A stretch of 64,000 bases of DNA, from positions 299,501 to 363,500 of the forward strand of contig FSRD01000001.1 of the NCBI GenBank assembly GCA_900129675.1. Direction: 5' to 3'. A program made the translations under genes and the position numbers. Each line of letters opens with the position of its first letter. Position 1 is the stretch's first letter. Below are positions 1-7,719 of this stretch, piece after piece. The notes beneath the pieces are model-generated. The model was not told the DNA's origin. It did no database searches and saw nothing but the letters and a program-made list of their open reading frames with translations. This DNA comes from Bradyrhizobium erythrophlei (GTDB lineage: Bacteria > Pseudomonadota > Alphaproteobacteria > Rhizobiales > Xanthobacteraceae).

Positions 1-49
1 CGGCCGCAACCGCGATGGGGAGGACAATTGAACTCAGGAAGGATGCCAT
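1..49 (-). CDS. Possible start of a gene leaving the window (partial)
   Basis: Read on the minus strand from an ATG at 49, the frame stays open to the window edge and gives MASFLSSIVLPIAVAA, which looks like the hydrophobic N-terminus of an exported or membrane protein. Only 16 codons are visible and there is no convincing ribosome-binding site. This is a weak call. Confidence 0.2.
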   Translation of the reverse strand, partial: MASFLSSIVLPIAVAA

Positions 50-185
50 TGGCGCTACATAACACCGCGCGGAGCCGACCGCTACACGCTCACAGGTTGC
101 TTAACGATCTGGCTTTTAGGCCAATAATATCAGAAGCTAGGCCAATTCTCGGATCGAACCGTTAATTGCCGGATCAAGGTGGGAT

Positions 186-1079
186 GTGAGACAGCTCCGC
201 TACGCCTATCACGTCGTGATGGATGCGTTTTACACGTTCCTCGCCGACGACGGCTGGGCGATCGCGAGCCATATCGCGCTGTCGACGTTGATGGCGCTGT
301 TTCCGTTCCTGATCGTGCTGACGTCGCTGGCCGGCTTTTTCGGCTCCAAGGAGCTGGCCGACCAGGCCGTGAGCCTGTTGCTGCAGGTCTGGCCGAAGCA
401 GGTCGCCGATTCGCTTTCGGGGGAAATCCACGACGTGCTGACGACGACGCGCGGAGACATCCTCACCATCGGCGCCGTGCTCGCGGTGTACTTTGCCTCG
501 AACGGCGTCGAGGCCCTGCGGGTGGCGCTCAACCGCGCCTACTCCGTGATCGAACCGCGGCGCTGGTACTGGCTGCGGCTGGAATCGATCGGCTACACAC
601 TGGTCGCGGCCATCACGGCGCTGGCGATGGCCTTCCTGATCGTGCTCGGTCCCCTCTTCATCGAGGCGGCGCGGCGTCATATTCCCTTCTTCGTCGAATC
701 CAACGAGAGCATCCTCAACTTCGCGCGCTACGGCATCACGATCACGGCGCTGGTTGTCGCTCTGGTCATCCTGCATGCCTGGCTGCCGGCCGGCCGCCGC
801 AGGTTTCTGCATATCCTGCCGGGCATCATCTTCACCATGATCGCTTCGCTGATCTCGGGCGTCGTGTTCGGCCAGTATCTCGCGCGCTTCGCCAATAATT
901 ACGTCACGATGTATGCGGGGCTGGCGTCGGTGGTCATCGCGCTGGTGTTTTTGTATTTCATCGCCGCGATCTTTGTGTACGGAGGTGAACTGAACGCGGC
1001 GATCATCAAGTCGCACGTGCCGCACGACGTGTCGCTTCATGCAGCGCAGTCGCTAAGGCGCGCGGACTCACAGGTTTGA
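186..1079 (+). CDS. YihY/BrkB family inner-membrane protein
   Basis: A 297-aa polytopic membrane protein starting at a GTG. It has about six hydrophobic segments and the layout of the YihY/virulence-factor BrkB family: an early 'HIALSTLMALFPFL' segment, a mid-protein 'NRAYSVIEPRRWYWLR' loop, and a final 'YGGELNAAIIK' segment. That ending matches the family's conserved last helix (usually GAELNAxxxR). Family members were once called RNase BN, but that activity is now assigned to another protein, so the function should be treated as unknown. The length is usual for the family. Its last 74 bp overlap the 3' end of the convergent hybrid kinase gene. Confidence 0.85.
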   Translation: MRQLRYAYHVVMDAFYTFLADDGWAIASHIALSTLMALFPFLIVLTSLAGFFGSKELADQAVSLLLQVWPKQVADSLSGEIHDVLTTTRGDILTIGAVLAVYFASNGVEALRVALNRAYSVIEPRRWYWLRLESIGYTLVAAITALAMAFLIVLGPLFIEAARRHIPFFVESNESILNFARYGITITALVVALVILHAWLPAGRRRFLHILPGIIFTMIASLISGVVFGQYLARFANNYVTMYAGLASVVIALVFLYFIAAIFVYGGELNAAIIKSHVPHDVSLHAAQSLRRADSQV

Positions 1080-2256
1080 CCAGGAAGGCGTCGGCGCCGG
1101 CCGCGCGCGACGCCGCCTCGTCCTCAGCCCGGCCCGACACCCCGATGATCGCGATGCGGTCGAGCGGCGGGTCGAGCGCGCGGATCCGGCGGATCGCCTC
1201 GACACCGTTGATGCCCGGCAGGACCATGTCCATCAGCACCGCATCGAAGGCGCCTTGCGCGAGCCGTTCCGGCGCCGCCTCGCCGAGGCCGATGAACTCC
1301 GCATGATGGCCGAGTTCGGTGAGGATGGCGTTGAGCACGACGCGGCCGAACGGATTGTCTTCGACGCTGAGCAGCCGCAGCGGCTGGGCCGCACCTGAGG
1401 ATCCATCGGCGTCGGCAATCTCGGCTCTCCTGGCGGTCTTGGCGCGGGTCAGGGTCACCGCCAGGGTGAAGATGGTTCCGCCGCCGCGCCGGGGTGCGAC
1501 GACGATGTCGCCGCCCATCGCGCGCGCGATTTGTTTGACCGACGACAGCCCGAGCCCGGCGCCGCCGAACCGCGCGGCAATGCTGACATTGGCCTGCGAA
1601 AACGGCCGGAACAGGCGCTTGATTTCACCGAGCGCGAGACCGATGCCGCTGTCCGATATCGTAAAGGCGACGCTGACCTTGCCTTTGGGACCGCGCAGCG
1701 GCGCGACCGTCAGCGCAACCACGCCCTGTTCGGTGAACTTCACCGCATTGTCGATCAGGTTTTCCAGCGCCGCGCGCAGCCGGACCGGATCGCCGACCAC
1801 GAACGCCGGCAGCTTCTCGGCGATATCGATCGAGGATTGCAGGCCTTTCGCCGCCGCCCGCCCCGCCAGCGAATCGCCGATGCTGCGGGCGAGCACCCGC
1901 AGATCGAACAGGTCCTGCCGCATCCCCGCGGCAGGACCCCGGCTTCGCGCCGCATCGACAAACAAGGTTGCAAGGCTCGCCAGATGTTCCGCGCCGGCCT
2001 TGATGGTGTCGACCCAGCGCCGCTCGCGCGCATCGAGGTCGGACGTCGCCAGCAGATTGCTGATGGCGAGAATTCCGGTCAGGGGCGTGCGCACCTCATG
2101 GGCGAAGGCCGCCAGCGCCGCTTCGACCATGCCGGCTTCAGCTTGGGCTGCATTGCGCTTGCGCCGCGCCTTCGCGGCGGGCATAGGCGTGCGCTTCTTC
2201 GCCGGCCGCTTTTTGGTCAGCCGCGTTGTGCCCCGTGCGCGCGGTTTTGCTGCCAT
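1006..2256 (-). CDS. Soluble hybrid histidine kinase with receiver domain
   Basis: A 416-aa protein, starting at the ATG at 2256. The same frame is open further upstream but there it only mirrors gluQ. A Lys/Arg-rich N-terminus (residues 1-40) is followed by a HisKA domain with the H-box 'HEVRTPLTGI' (His about 53). The HATPase_c domain shows the N-box 'ENLIDNAVKF' and glycine boxes 'DSGIGLAL' and 'GGAGLGLSSVK'. A C-terminal receiver domain (about 290-410) has acidic residues in 'SVEDNPFG', a phospho-acceptor Asp in 'VLMDMVLPG' and the conserved Lys in 'FLVKPVSP'. No transmembrane segment or separate sensor domain is visible, so it is probably cytosolic and signals onward through a phosphotransferase. 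No cognate regulator lies nearby. Confidence 0.88.
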   Translation of the reverse strand: MAAKPRARGTTRLTKKRPAKKRTPMPAAKARRKRNAAQAEAGMVEAALAAFAHEVRTPLTGILAISNLLATSDLDARERRWVDTIKAGAEHLASLATLFVDAARSRGPAAGMRQDLFDLRVLARSIGDSLAGRAAAKGLQSSIDIAEKLPAFVVGDPVRLRAALENLIDNAVKFTEQGVVALTVAPLRGPKGKVSVAFTISDSGIGLALGEIKRLFRPFSQANVSIAARFGGAGLGLSSVKQIARAMGGDIVVAPRRGGGTIFTLAVTLTRAKTARRAEIADADGSSGAAQPLRLLSVEDNPFGRVVLNAILTELGHHAEFIGLGEAAPERLAQGAFDAVLMDMVLPGINGVEAIRRIRALDPPLDRIAIIGVSGRAEDEAASRAAGADAFLVKPVSPRALATALHEATRRAARAT

Positions 2257-2339
2257 GATTCCCCTTAACCCCGTCCCTGCCGAAGAATTGCATGGCCGGG
2301 CCACGGGAGTCACGGAGCCGTTTAGCCGCCTCCGTAGAA

Positions 2340-3209
2340 CTACGGCAGCCCCACCAAATCGCGAATATCGGCCGGAGTGGCGCCCTGCGCCCGCAATTCC
2401 CGCAGGCCGGTCGCCGCGGTCGATTTCGACAGTTTCTGCCCATCGGCGTCGCGAATCAGCCGGTGATGCCGGTAGCCGGGTTGCGGCAGACCGAGCAGAT
2501 CCTGCAGCAGGCGATGGACGCTGGTCGACCAGTACAGGTCCTGGCCGCGCACCACATCGGTGACGCCCTGCAAGGCGTCGTCGATCACGACCGACAAATG
2601 ATAGCTGGTCGGCGTCTCCTTGCGCGCCAGCACCACGTCGCCCCAGGCTCCCGGCCGCGCGGTCACGGCGCCACGCTCGCCGTCGGGACCTTCGCCATGC
2701 TCGGTCCAGCCGAGTTCCCCGGTACGCGCCCAGGCCGCCGCCATGTCGAGCCGCCAGGCATAGGGCACGCCTTCCGCGATCAACCGCGCGCGCTCGTCCA
2801 TTGAGAGCGATTTCGCGGTGCCCGGATAGAGCGGCGCACCATCGGGATCGCGCGGCCATGTTCCCTTGGTCTCGCGTTGCGCGACCAGGCGCGCGATTTC
2901 CGCGCGGCTCTCAAAGCTTGGATAGATCAGGCCTCCGGCCGCCAGCTTTTCGATCGCGTCGCGATAGCTCGAAAAATGCTCCGATTGCCGCCGCACCGGC
3001 GTTTCCCAGGTAATCCCGAGCCAGGCGAGGTCCTGATAGATCGCGGCCTCGAATTGCGGCCGGCATCGCGTCGCGTCGATATCCTCGATGCGCAGCAAAA
3101 CTCTTCCGCCGGCCCGGCGCGCCAGATCGAAATTCAACAACGCCGAATAGGCGTGGCCGAGATGGAGATAGCCGTTCGGGCTTGGCGCAAAACGGAAAAC
3201 GGAGGGCAT
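2340..3209 (-). CDS. gluQ: Glutamyl-Q tRNA(Asp) synthetase
   Basis: GluQRS is a stand-alone copy of the glutamyl-tRNA synthetase catalytic domain. It attaches glutamate to the queuosine base at position 34 of tRNA-Asp. The 289-aa product has the class I signature 'RFAPSPNGYLHLGHAYSA', the 'RIEDID' segment and a KMSKS-like 'QKLSKST', and lacks the anticodon-binding domain of GltX, as expected. The start at 3209 is preferred over the ATG at 3230, which lies inside an intergenic palindromic repeat. The E. coli enzyme has a zinc-binding Cys cluster after the 'GLIYP' strand. Here that stretch reads 'YPSFESRAEIAR' and has no cysteine. Confidence 0.9.
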   Translation of the reverse strand: MPSVFRFAPSPNGYLHLGHAYSALLNFDLARRAGGRVLLRIEDIDATRCRPQFEAAIYQDLAWLGITWETPVRRQSEHFSSYRDAIEKLAAGGLIYPSFESRAEIARLVAQRETKGTWPRDPDGAPLYPGTAKSLSMDERARLIAEGVPYAWRLDMAAAWARTGELGWTEHGEGPDGERGAVTARPGAWGDVVLARKETPTSYHLSVVIDDALQGVTDVVRGQDLYWSTSVHRLLQDLLGLPQPGYRHHRLIRDADGQKLSKSTAATGLRELRAQGATPADIRDLVGLP

Positions 3210-3225
3210 TGCCTTCTCTGGACTT

Positions 3226-3313
3226 GTCATTGCCGGGCTTGACCCGGCAATCCATCCCCTACGAGAGTCTGTTACGATAGGAGATGGATGCGCGGGTCAA
3301 GCTCGCGCATGAC
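3226..3313. repeat. Intergenic palindromic repeat (REP-like)
   Basis: Outer arms 'gtcat...' and '...atgac' enclose an inner palindrome 'gccgggcttgacccggc' and the pair 'ccatccc / gatgg'. The '(g)cgggtcaag' words are typical of intergenic palindromes seen in Bradyrhizobium-type genomes. It sits between gluQ and the glycosylase gene and could fold as a terminator or processing hairpin in either direction. Confidence 0.55.
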
Positions 3314-3338
3314 GATTTGAACGAGTTGATTCCTCACC

Positions 3339-3986
3339 ATGCTCATCCATCTCAACACCCAGGCCGATCTCGAAGACGCCGTCCAGGCCCTGGTTGAGCA
3401 GGACCCGCGGCTGAAGCCGATTCTCGAGCAGACCGGGATGCCGGCGCTGCGGCAGCGCGAGGCCGGCTTCGCCGGCCTTGCCGCGATCGTCTGCGGCCAG
3501 CAACTCTCGACCGCGAGCGCGGCGGCGATCTGGGCCCGCATCAGCGCCGCCTTCGACCCGTTTCATCATGACGCGATCCGAAAGGCGCGCGCCGACCGCC
3601 TCGGCCGGCTCGGGCTGTCGGCCGCCAAGATCAAGACCCTGAAGCACATCGCGCGCGAACTGGCCGAGGAACGCCTGAACCTCGACGTGCTCGCCAACGA
3701 GGACGCCGACGCCGCCCACAATACGCTGACCTCGCTGCCCGGCATCGGCCCCTGGACCGCCGACGTCTATCTGCTGTTTTGCCTCGGCCATGGCGACGCC
3801 TGGCCCACCGGCGACCTTGCGGTGCAGGAGGCCGTGAAGATCGGGCTCGGCCTGAAGACGCGCCCGACCGCGAAACAAATGACACCGCTGGCGGAGCCGT
3901 GGCGGCCGCTGCGCGGCGCGGCGGCGCATCTGTGGTGGAGCTATTACCGGGTACTGAAAAAGCGCGAGGGCGTGATTTCAAAGTAG
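3339..3986 (+). CDS. DNA-3-methyladenine glycosylase II (AlkA-like, HhH-GPD)
   Basis: A 215-aa base-excision repair enzyme that removes alkylated bases from DNA. The helix-hairpin-helix reads 'LTSLPGIGPWTADVYLL', and the catalytic Asp follows in 'WPTGDLAVQEAVK', at the standard spacing for the HhH-GPD superfamily. The end, 'WRPLRGAAAHLWWSYYR', matches AlkA proteins. It is shorter than E. coli AlkA (282 aa) because the N-terminal extra domain is missing. No Ada regulator is adjacent. It converges on the LysR gene with a 2-bp gap. Confidence 0.88.
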   Translation: MLIHLNTQADLEDAVQALVEQDPRLKPILEQTGMPALRQREAGFAGLAAIVCGQQLSTASAAAIWARISAAFDPFHHDAIRKARADRLGRLGLSAAKIKTLKHIARELAEERLNLDVLANEDADAAHNTLTSLPGIGPWTADVYLLFCLGHGDAWPTGDLAVQEAVKIGLGLKTRPTAKQMTPLAEPWRPLRGAAAHLWWSYYRVLKKREGVISK

Positions 3987-3988
3987 CC

Positions 3989-4876
3989 CTAGCCGCGAAG
4001 CCGCACCCGGTCCTCGCGCGCGCATGCGGTGACGAAGTCGATCACCGCGCGTACCGCGGGGAGTTCGACAAGGTCCGGATGCGCCAGCAGCCAGAGATCC
4101 GCCAGGCTGACGAGCTTCTGCGGCGCGACGCGAACCAGATCCGGATCGTCAGCGGCGACAAAGCAGGACAGCGCCGATATTCCAAGGCCCGCCCTCGCCG
4201 CGGCCAGCATGTCGCCCTGGGACGAGCAGCGCAGCACGACCGATCCCTGCCGGGTGATGAAGTCGCTCCAGCGCGCCAGACGCTCGTTCGACGCCCGGTC
4301 GGCGAAGCCGATGACGCTGTGTCCCTTCCATTCGTCGCGCCGCTCCGGCAGCCGCCGGCGCGCCGCGTAGTCGCGCGAGGCGAAGAAGCCGGTCCCGAGG
4401 CGGCCGATCCTGCGGCCAATCAGGTTCTCTTCGCCGCTATCCACCGGGCGCAGCACGACATCGGCCTCACGGCGGCGCACGCTGGCCGGAAACGGATGGG
4501 TGATGAGCTCGAGCTGGATATGGTCGTGCGCGCACAGGAATGGCCCGAGCCGCGGCATCAGCCAGTGGGAAGCCAATGTCGCACCAATCGACAGCTTGAC
4601 CACGCCGCGGGCCTGCGCGCCGGTCGCCGATACCGCGGCTTCGGCGCGCAATGCCGCCGCCGCCATGGCCTCGACATGTTCGCGGAACTTGCGTCCCTGC
4701 GACGTCAGCGACAAGCCTTCGTGGGAGCGCGCAAACAAGGGAATACCGAGCTGGTTTTCCAGTTCCGCGATCTTGCGGCCAACCGTCGGATGACTGGAGC
4801 GCATCCGGCGCGCCGCCGCCGCGAAGCTGCGGGTTTCGGCCACCGCGACGAAGGTCTTGCAAAGATCCCAGTCCAT
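3989..4876 (-). CDS. LysR family transcriptional regulator
   Basis: A 295-aa LysR-type regulator. The N-terminal winged helix-turn-helix reads 'FVAVAETRSFAAAARRM', then 'SHPTVGRKIAELENQLG', and a substrate-binding domain follows from about residue 90. It is transcribed away from the nitronate monooxygenase gene and shares a 162-bp intergenic region with it that carries two spaced palindromes. By the usual LysR arrangement it probably controls itself and the monooxygenase; the inducer is unknown. Confidence 0.85.
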   Translation of the reverse strand: MDWDLCKTFVAVAETRSFAAAARRMRSSHPTVGRKIAELENQLGIPLFARSHEGLSLTSQGRKFREHVEAMAAAALRAEAAVSATGAQARGVVKLSIGATLASHWLMPRLGPFLCAHDHIQLELITHPFPASVRRREADVVLRPVDSGEENLIGRRIGRLGTGFFASRDYAARRRLPERRDEWKGHSVIGFADRASNERLARWSDFITRQGSVVLRCSSQGDMLAAARAGLGISALSCFVAADDPDLVRVAPQKLVSLADLWLLAHPDLVELPAVRAVIDFVTACAREDRVRLRG

Positions 4877-4905
4877 TGGCGATCTCCGGAAGGCTCGGCC
4901 GTTCT

Positions 4906-4940
4906 GTTCAATACTGAAAACTGATTGTTCAATATTGAAC
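4906..4940. promoter_or_regulatory. Two-box LysR-type operator between lysR and nitronate monooxygenase
   Basis: A perfect 14-bp palindrome gttcaatattgaac lies at 4927-4940. A near copy, gttcaatactgaaa, lies at 4906-4919. The boxes are 21 bp apart, about two helical turns, so they would face the same side of the DNA. Both lie in the divergent promoter region. Confidence 0.6.
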
Positions 4941-5038
4941 AGCGCAGCTGACCCTGTCCAGCCCTATGATGCACCGCACAAGGTAGCGCCGGCTTGAGCG
5001 GATCCGCTCGCCGGCCTCGGACCCCAAAGGAGGATTGA

Positions 5039-6013
5039 ATGCCGTTGCCAGCGTCGCTCGCCGATACGCTCGAACTGCCCGTGCTCGGATCGCCGTTGTT
5101 CATCGTATCCGGACCTGAATTGGTGATCGCCCAGTGCAAGGCCGGCGTCGTCGGCTCGTTCCCGGCGCTGAACGCGCGCCCGGTCGAAAAACTCGACGAG
5201 TGGCTGACCCGCATCGAGCACGAACTCGGCGAGTACAGGGCGCTGCACCCGCACAAGAAGGTCGCGCCCTACGCGGTCAACCAGATCTGCCATGCCTCCA
5301 ACGACCGGTTGATGAAGGACATGGAAACCTGCGTGAAGCACCGGGTTCCCATCATCATCACCTCGTTGCGGCCGCCGCTGGAGATCGTCGAGGCCGCGCA
5401 TTCCTATGGCGGCGTGGTGTTTCACGACGTCATCAATGTCAAGCACGCGCGGAAAGCCGCCGAACAGGGCGTCGACGGCCTGATTTTGGTATGCGCCGGT
5501 GCGGGCGGGCATGCCGGCACGCTGTCGCCGTTCGCGCTGGTGCGCGAGGTGAAGCAATGGTTCAAGGGCACCATCCTGCTGTCGGGGGCGATCTCCGACG
5601 GCTGGAGCATTGCGTCGGCGATCGCGCTCGGCGCCGACCTCGCCTATATGGGCACGCGCTTCATCGCCACGACCGAGGCCAACGCCGATCCGGCCTACAA
5701 GGCCGCGCTGACCCAATACGCCGCGCACGACATTGTTTATTCCAACCTGTTCACCGGCGTGCACGGCAACTACCTCGGCCCGTCGATCGTGGCCGCGGGC
5801 CTCGATCCGGACAATCTGCCGGCCGCCGACAAATCGAAGATGAATTTCGGCTCCGGCGGCAACACCAAATCCAAGGCGTGGCGCGACATCTGGGGCTCCG
5901 GACAGGGCATCGGCCAGATCACCGACGCGCCACCGGTCGCCGAACTGGTCGAGCGGCTCAAGGCGGAGTTCGAGGCGGCACGAACCGACTTTGTGCAGCG
6001 GGCGCGCGCCTAG
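5039..6013 (+). CDS. Nitronate monooxygenase (2-nitropropane dioxygenase family)
   Basis: A 324-aa FMN-dependent TIM-barrel enzyme that oxidises alkyl nitronates to carbonyl compounds and nitrite. Family features seen are the N-terminal 'PLFIVSGPELVIAQCKAGVVGSF' strand, the phosphate-binding 'ICAGAGGHAG'-type loop (here 'VCAGAGGHAGTLSPFA') and 'AIALGADLAYMGTRFIAT'. A strong Shine-Dalgarno (aaaggagg) precedes the ATG. It is divergent from a LysR gene. An acyl-CoA ligase follows, so it may serve nitroalkane or nitro-acid catabolism, but that link is inference. Confidence 0.85.
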   Translation: MPLPASLADTLELPVLGSPLFIVSGPELVIAQCKAGVVGSFPALNARPVEKLDEWLTRIEHELGEYRALHPHKKVAPYAVNQICHASNDRLMKDMETCVKHRVPIIITSLRPPLEIVEAAHSYGGVVFHDVINVKHARKAAEQGVDGLILVCAGAGGHAGTLSPFALVREVKQWFKGTILLSGAISDGWSIASAIALGADLAYMGTRFIATTEANADPAYKAALTQYAAHDIVYSNLFTGVHGNYLGPSIVAAGLDPDNLPAADKSKMNFGSGGNTKSKAWRDIWGSGQGIGQITDAPPVAELVERLKAEFEAARTDFVQRARA

Positions 6014-6186
6014 CGCCGGCGCGCGACCTCGCGGTTCCACCACCAAATGACAGCCTCTGCCGAATGCGGATCTGAGCAATTCGAATTATGCGGCCGGCTG
6101 TCACTATGCCACGCTGCCGGTGAGCGTGCTGCGGGCCTGCAAGGTTGATTTCAGCCGCTAGCCCGCCGGGAGACAGAGAAGTGACC

Positions 6187-7713
6187 ATGATCAGCAGCGG
6201 CGAACGCCGGATCTTCTATCCCGAACTGCAGACCCATATCAGGCGGGCGGCGACGGGATTTAAAGCGCTCGGCCTGCGCGACGGCGCGCCCGTCGGCATG
6301 ATGCTGCGCAACGATTTTGCACTGTTTGAGGTCGCCGGCGGCGCGGCGGCGCTGGGCAGCCCGGTGGTGCCGATCAACTGGCACCTCAAGGCTGAGGAGG
6401 TCCGCTACATCCTCTCCGACAGCGGCGCCGATATTCTGGTGTGCCATGCGGACCTGCTGCCGCAAATCCGCGACCGCCTGCCCGAAAATCTGCGGCTGCT
6501 GGTGGTGCCAACGCCGCCGGAAATCGCCGCCGCGTTCGACATCGCGCCGGAGCTGATGCAAGTGCCGGCCGGACTGACGGAGTGGGATTCCTGGCGCGAC
6601 AGCCATGCCCCGTCGCTGGAGCCGCCAGGCCGCAGTTCGCCGATGTTCTATACTTCGGGCACGACCGGCATGCCGAAAGGCGTACGCCGCAAGGCGATGC
6701 GGCCGGAACAGCTCAGTGCGTCCGAACGCGTCGGCGCCATCGCCTATGGCGTTAAGCCGAACGAAGATCAGGTCATCCTGATGAACGGCCCGATGTACCA
6801 TTCGGCGCCGAATTCCTACGGCATGCTGGCGTTCCGGCACGGCTGCACCATCGTGCTCGAACCGCGCTTCGATCCCGAGGACATGCTGCAACTGATCGCG
6901 CGCCACCGCGTCACCCACATGCATATGGTGCCGACCATGTTCGTGCGCCTGCTGCGGCTGCCTGACGACATCAAGCATCGCTACGACCTCTCCTCGCTGC
7001 GCTTCGTGGTCCATGGCGCGGCGCCCTGCCCGCCGCAGGTCAAGCGCGCGATGATCGAATGGTGGGGGCCGGTGATCCACGAATATTTCGGCTCGACCGA
7101 AACCGGAATTCCGGTGTGGCATTCGGCCGAGGAAGCGTTGAAGAAGCCCGGCACCGTCGGCCGCGCGATCGAGGGCGGTATTGTCAAGATCTTCCGCCCC
7201 GACGGCAGCCTGTGCGCGGTCAACGAACCCGGTGAAATCTACATGCGGCAGACATCGGTGCCGGACTTCGATTATCACAGCAACGCCGAGGCGCGCGCCG
7301 AGGCTGGCCGCGATGGCCTCGTCAGCGTCGGCGACGTCGGCTACCTCGACGAGGACGGCTACCTGTTCCTGTGCGACCGCAAACGCGACATGGTGATCTC
7401 GGGCGGCGTCAACATCTATCCGGCGGAAATCGAGAATGCGCTGATCGCCATGGAAGGCGTGCGCGACTGCGCGGTGTTCGGCATTCCCGACGACGAATTC
7501 GGCGAACGGTTGTGTGCGTGCATCGAGCCCGAACCGGGCGCTACGCTGTCGCCCGCGGCCGTGCAGGATTTTTTGCGCGGCCGTCTCGCCAATTTCAAGG
7601 TGCCGAAGGACATTCAGTTCCTCGACGCACTGCCGCGCGAAGCGACCGGCAAGATTTTCAAGCGCAAGCTGCGCGACCCCTATTGGCAGGGCCATATTCG
7701 CACCGGGGCATGA
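6187..7713 (+). CDS. AMP-dependent acyl-CoA synthetase (ligase)
   Basis: A 508-aa member of the adenylate-forming ANL superfamily that activates a carboxylic acid to acyl-AMP and then acyl-CoA. Motifs in order: the ATP loop 'YTSGTTGMPKG', 'HEYFGSTETG', the hinge 'DRKRDMVISGGVNIYPAEIE' and the catalytic Lys in 'ATGKIFKRKLRD'. The ATG at 6187 (or GTG at 6181) is preferred to upstream in-frame TTG codons because a ggagac ribosome-binding site lies just before it. The substrate cannot be read from sequence. An IS630 element is inserted 4 bp after the stop codon, so it may cut this gene off from former downstream partners. Confidence 0.87.
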   Translation: MISSGERRIFYPELQTHIRRAATGFKALGLRDGAPVGMMLRNDFALFEVAGGAAALGSPVVPINWHLKAEEVRYILSDSGADILVCHADLLPQIRDRLPENLRLLVVPTPPEIAAAFDIAPELMQVPAGLTEWDSWRDSHAPSLEPPGRSSPMFYTSGTTGMPKGVRRKAMRPEQLSASERVGAIAYGVKPNEDQVILMNGPMYHSAPNSYGMLAFRHGCTIVLEPRFDPEDMLQLIARHRVTHMHMVPTMFVRLLRLPDDIKHRYDLSSLRFVVHGAAPCPPQVKRAMIEWWGPVIHEYFGSTETGIPVWHSAEEALKKPGTVGRAIEGGIVKIFRPDGSLCAVNEPGEIYMRQTSVPDFDYHSNAEARAEAGRDGLVSVGDVGYLDEDGYLFLCDRKRDMVISGGVNIYPAEIENALIAMEGVRDCAVFGIPDDEFGERLCACIEPEPGATLSPAAVQDFLRGRLANFKVPKDIQFLDALPREATGKIFKRKLRDPYWQGHIRTGA

Positions 7714-7719
7714 TGACTA

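Noticed and set aside
2257..2859. Upstream extension of the hybrid kinase frame
   Set aside because: It is an antisense-frame shadow inside gluQ; the kinase starts at MAAKPRARG.
6151..7695. 514-codon minus-strand frame opposite the acyl-CoA ligase
   Set aside because: Arg/His/Asp-rich mirror of a well-supported gene.
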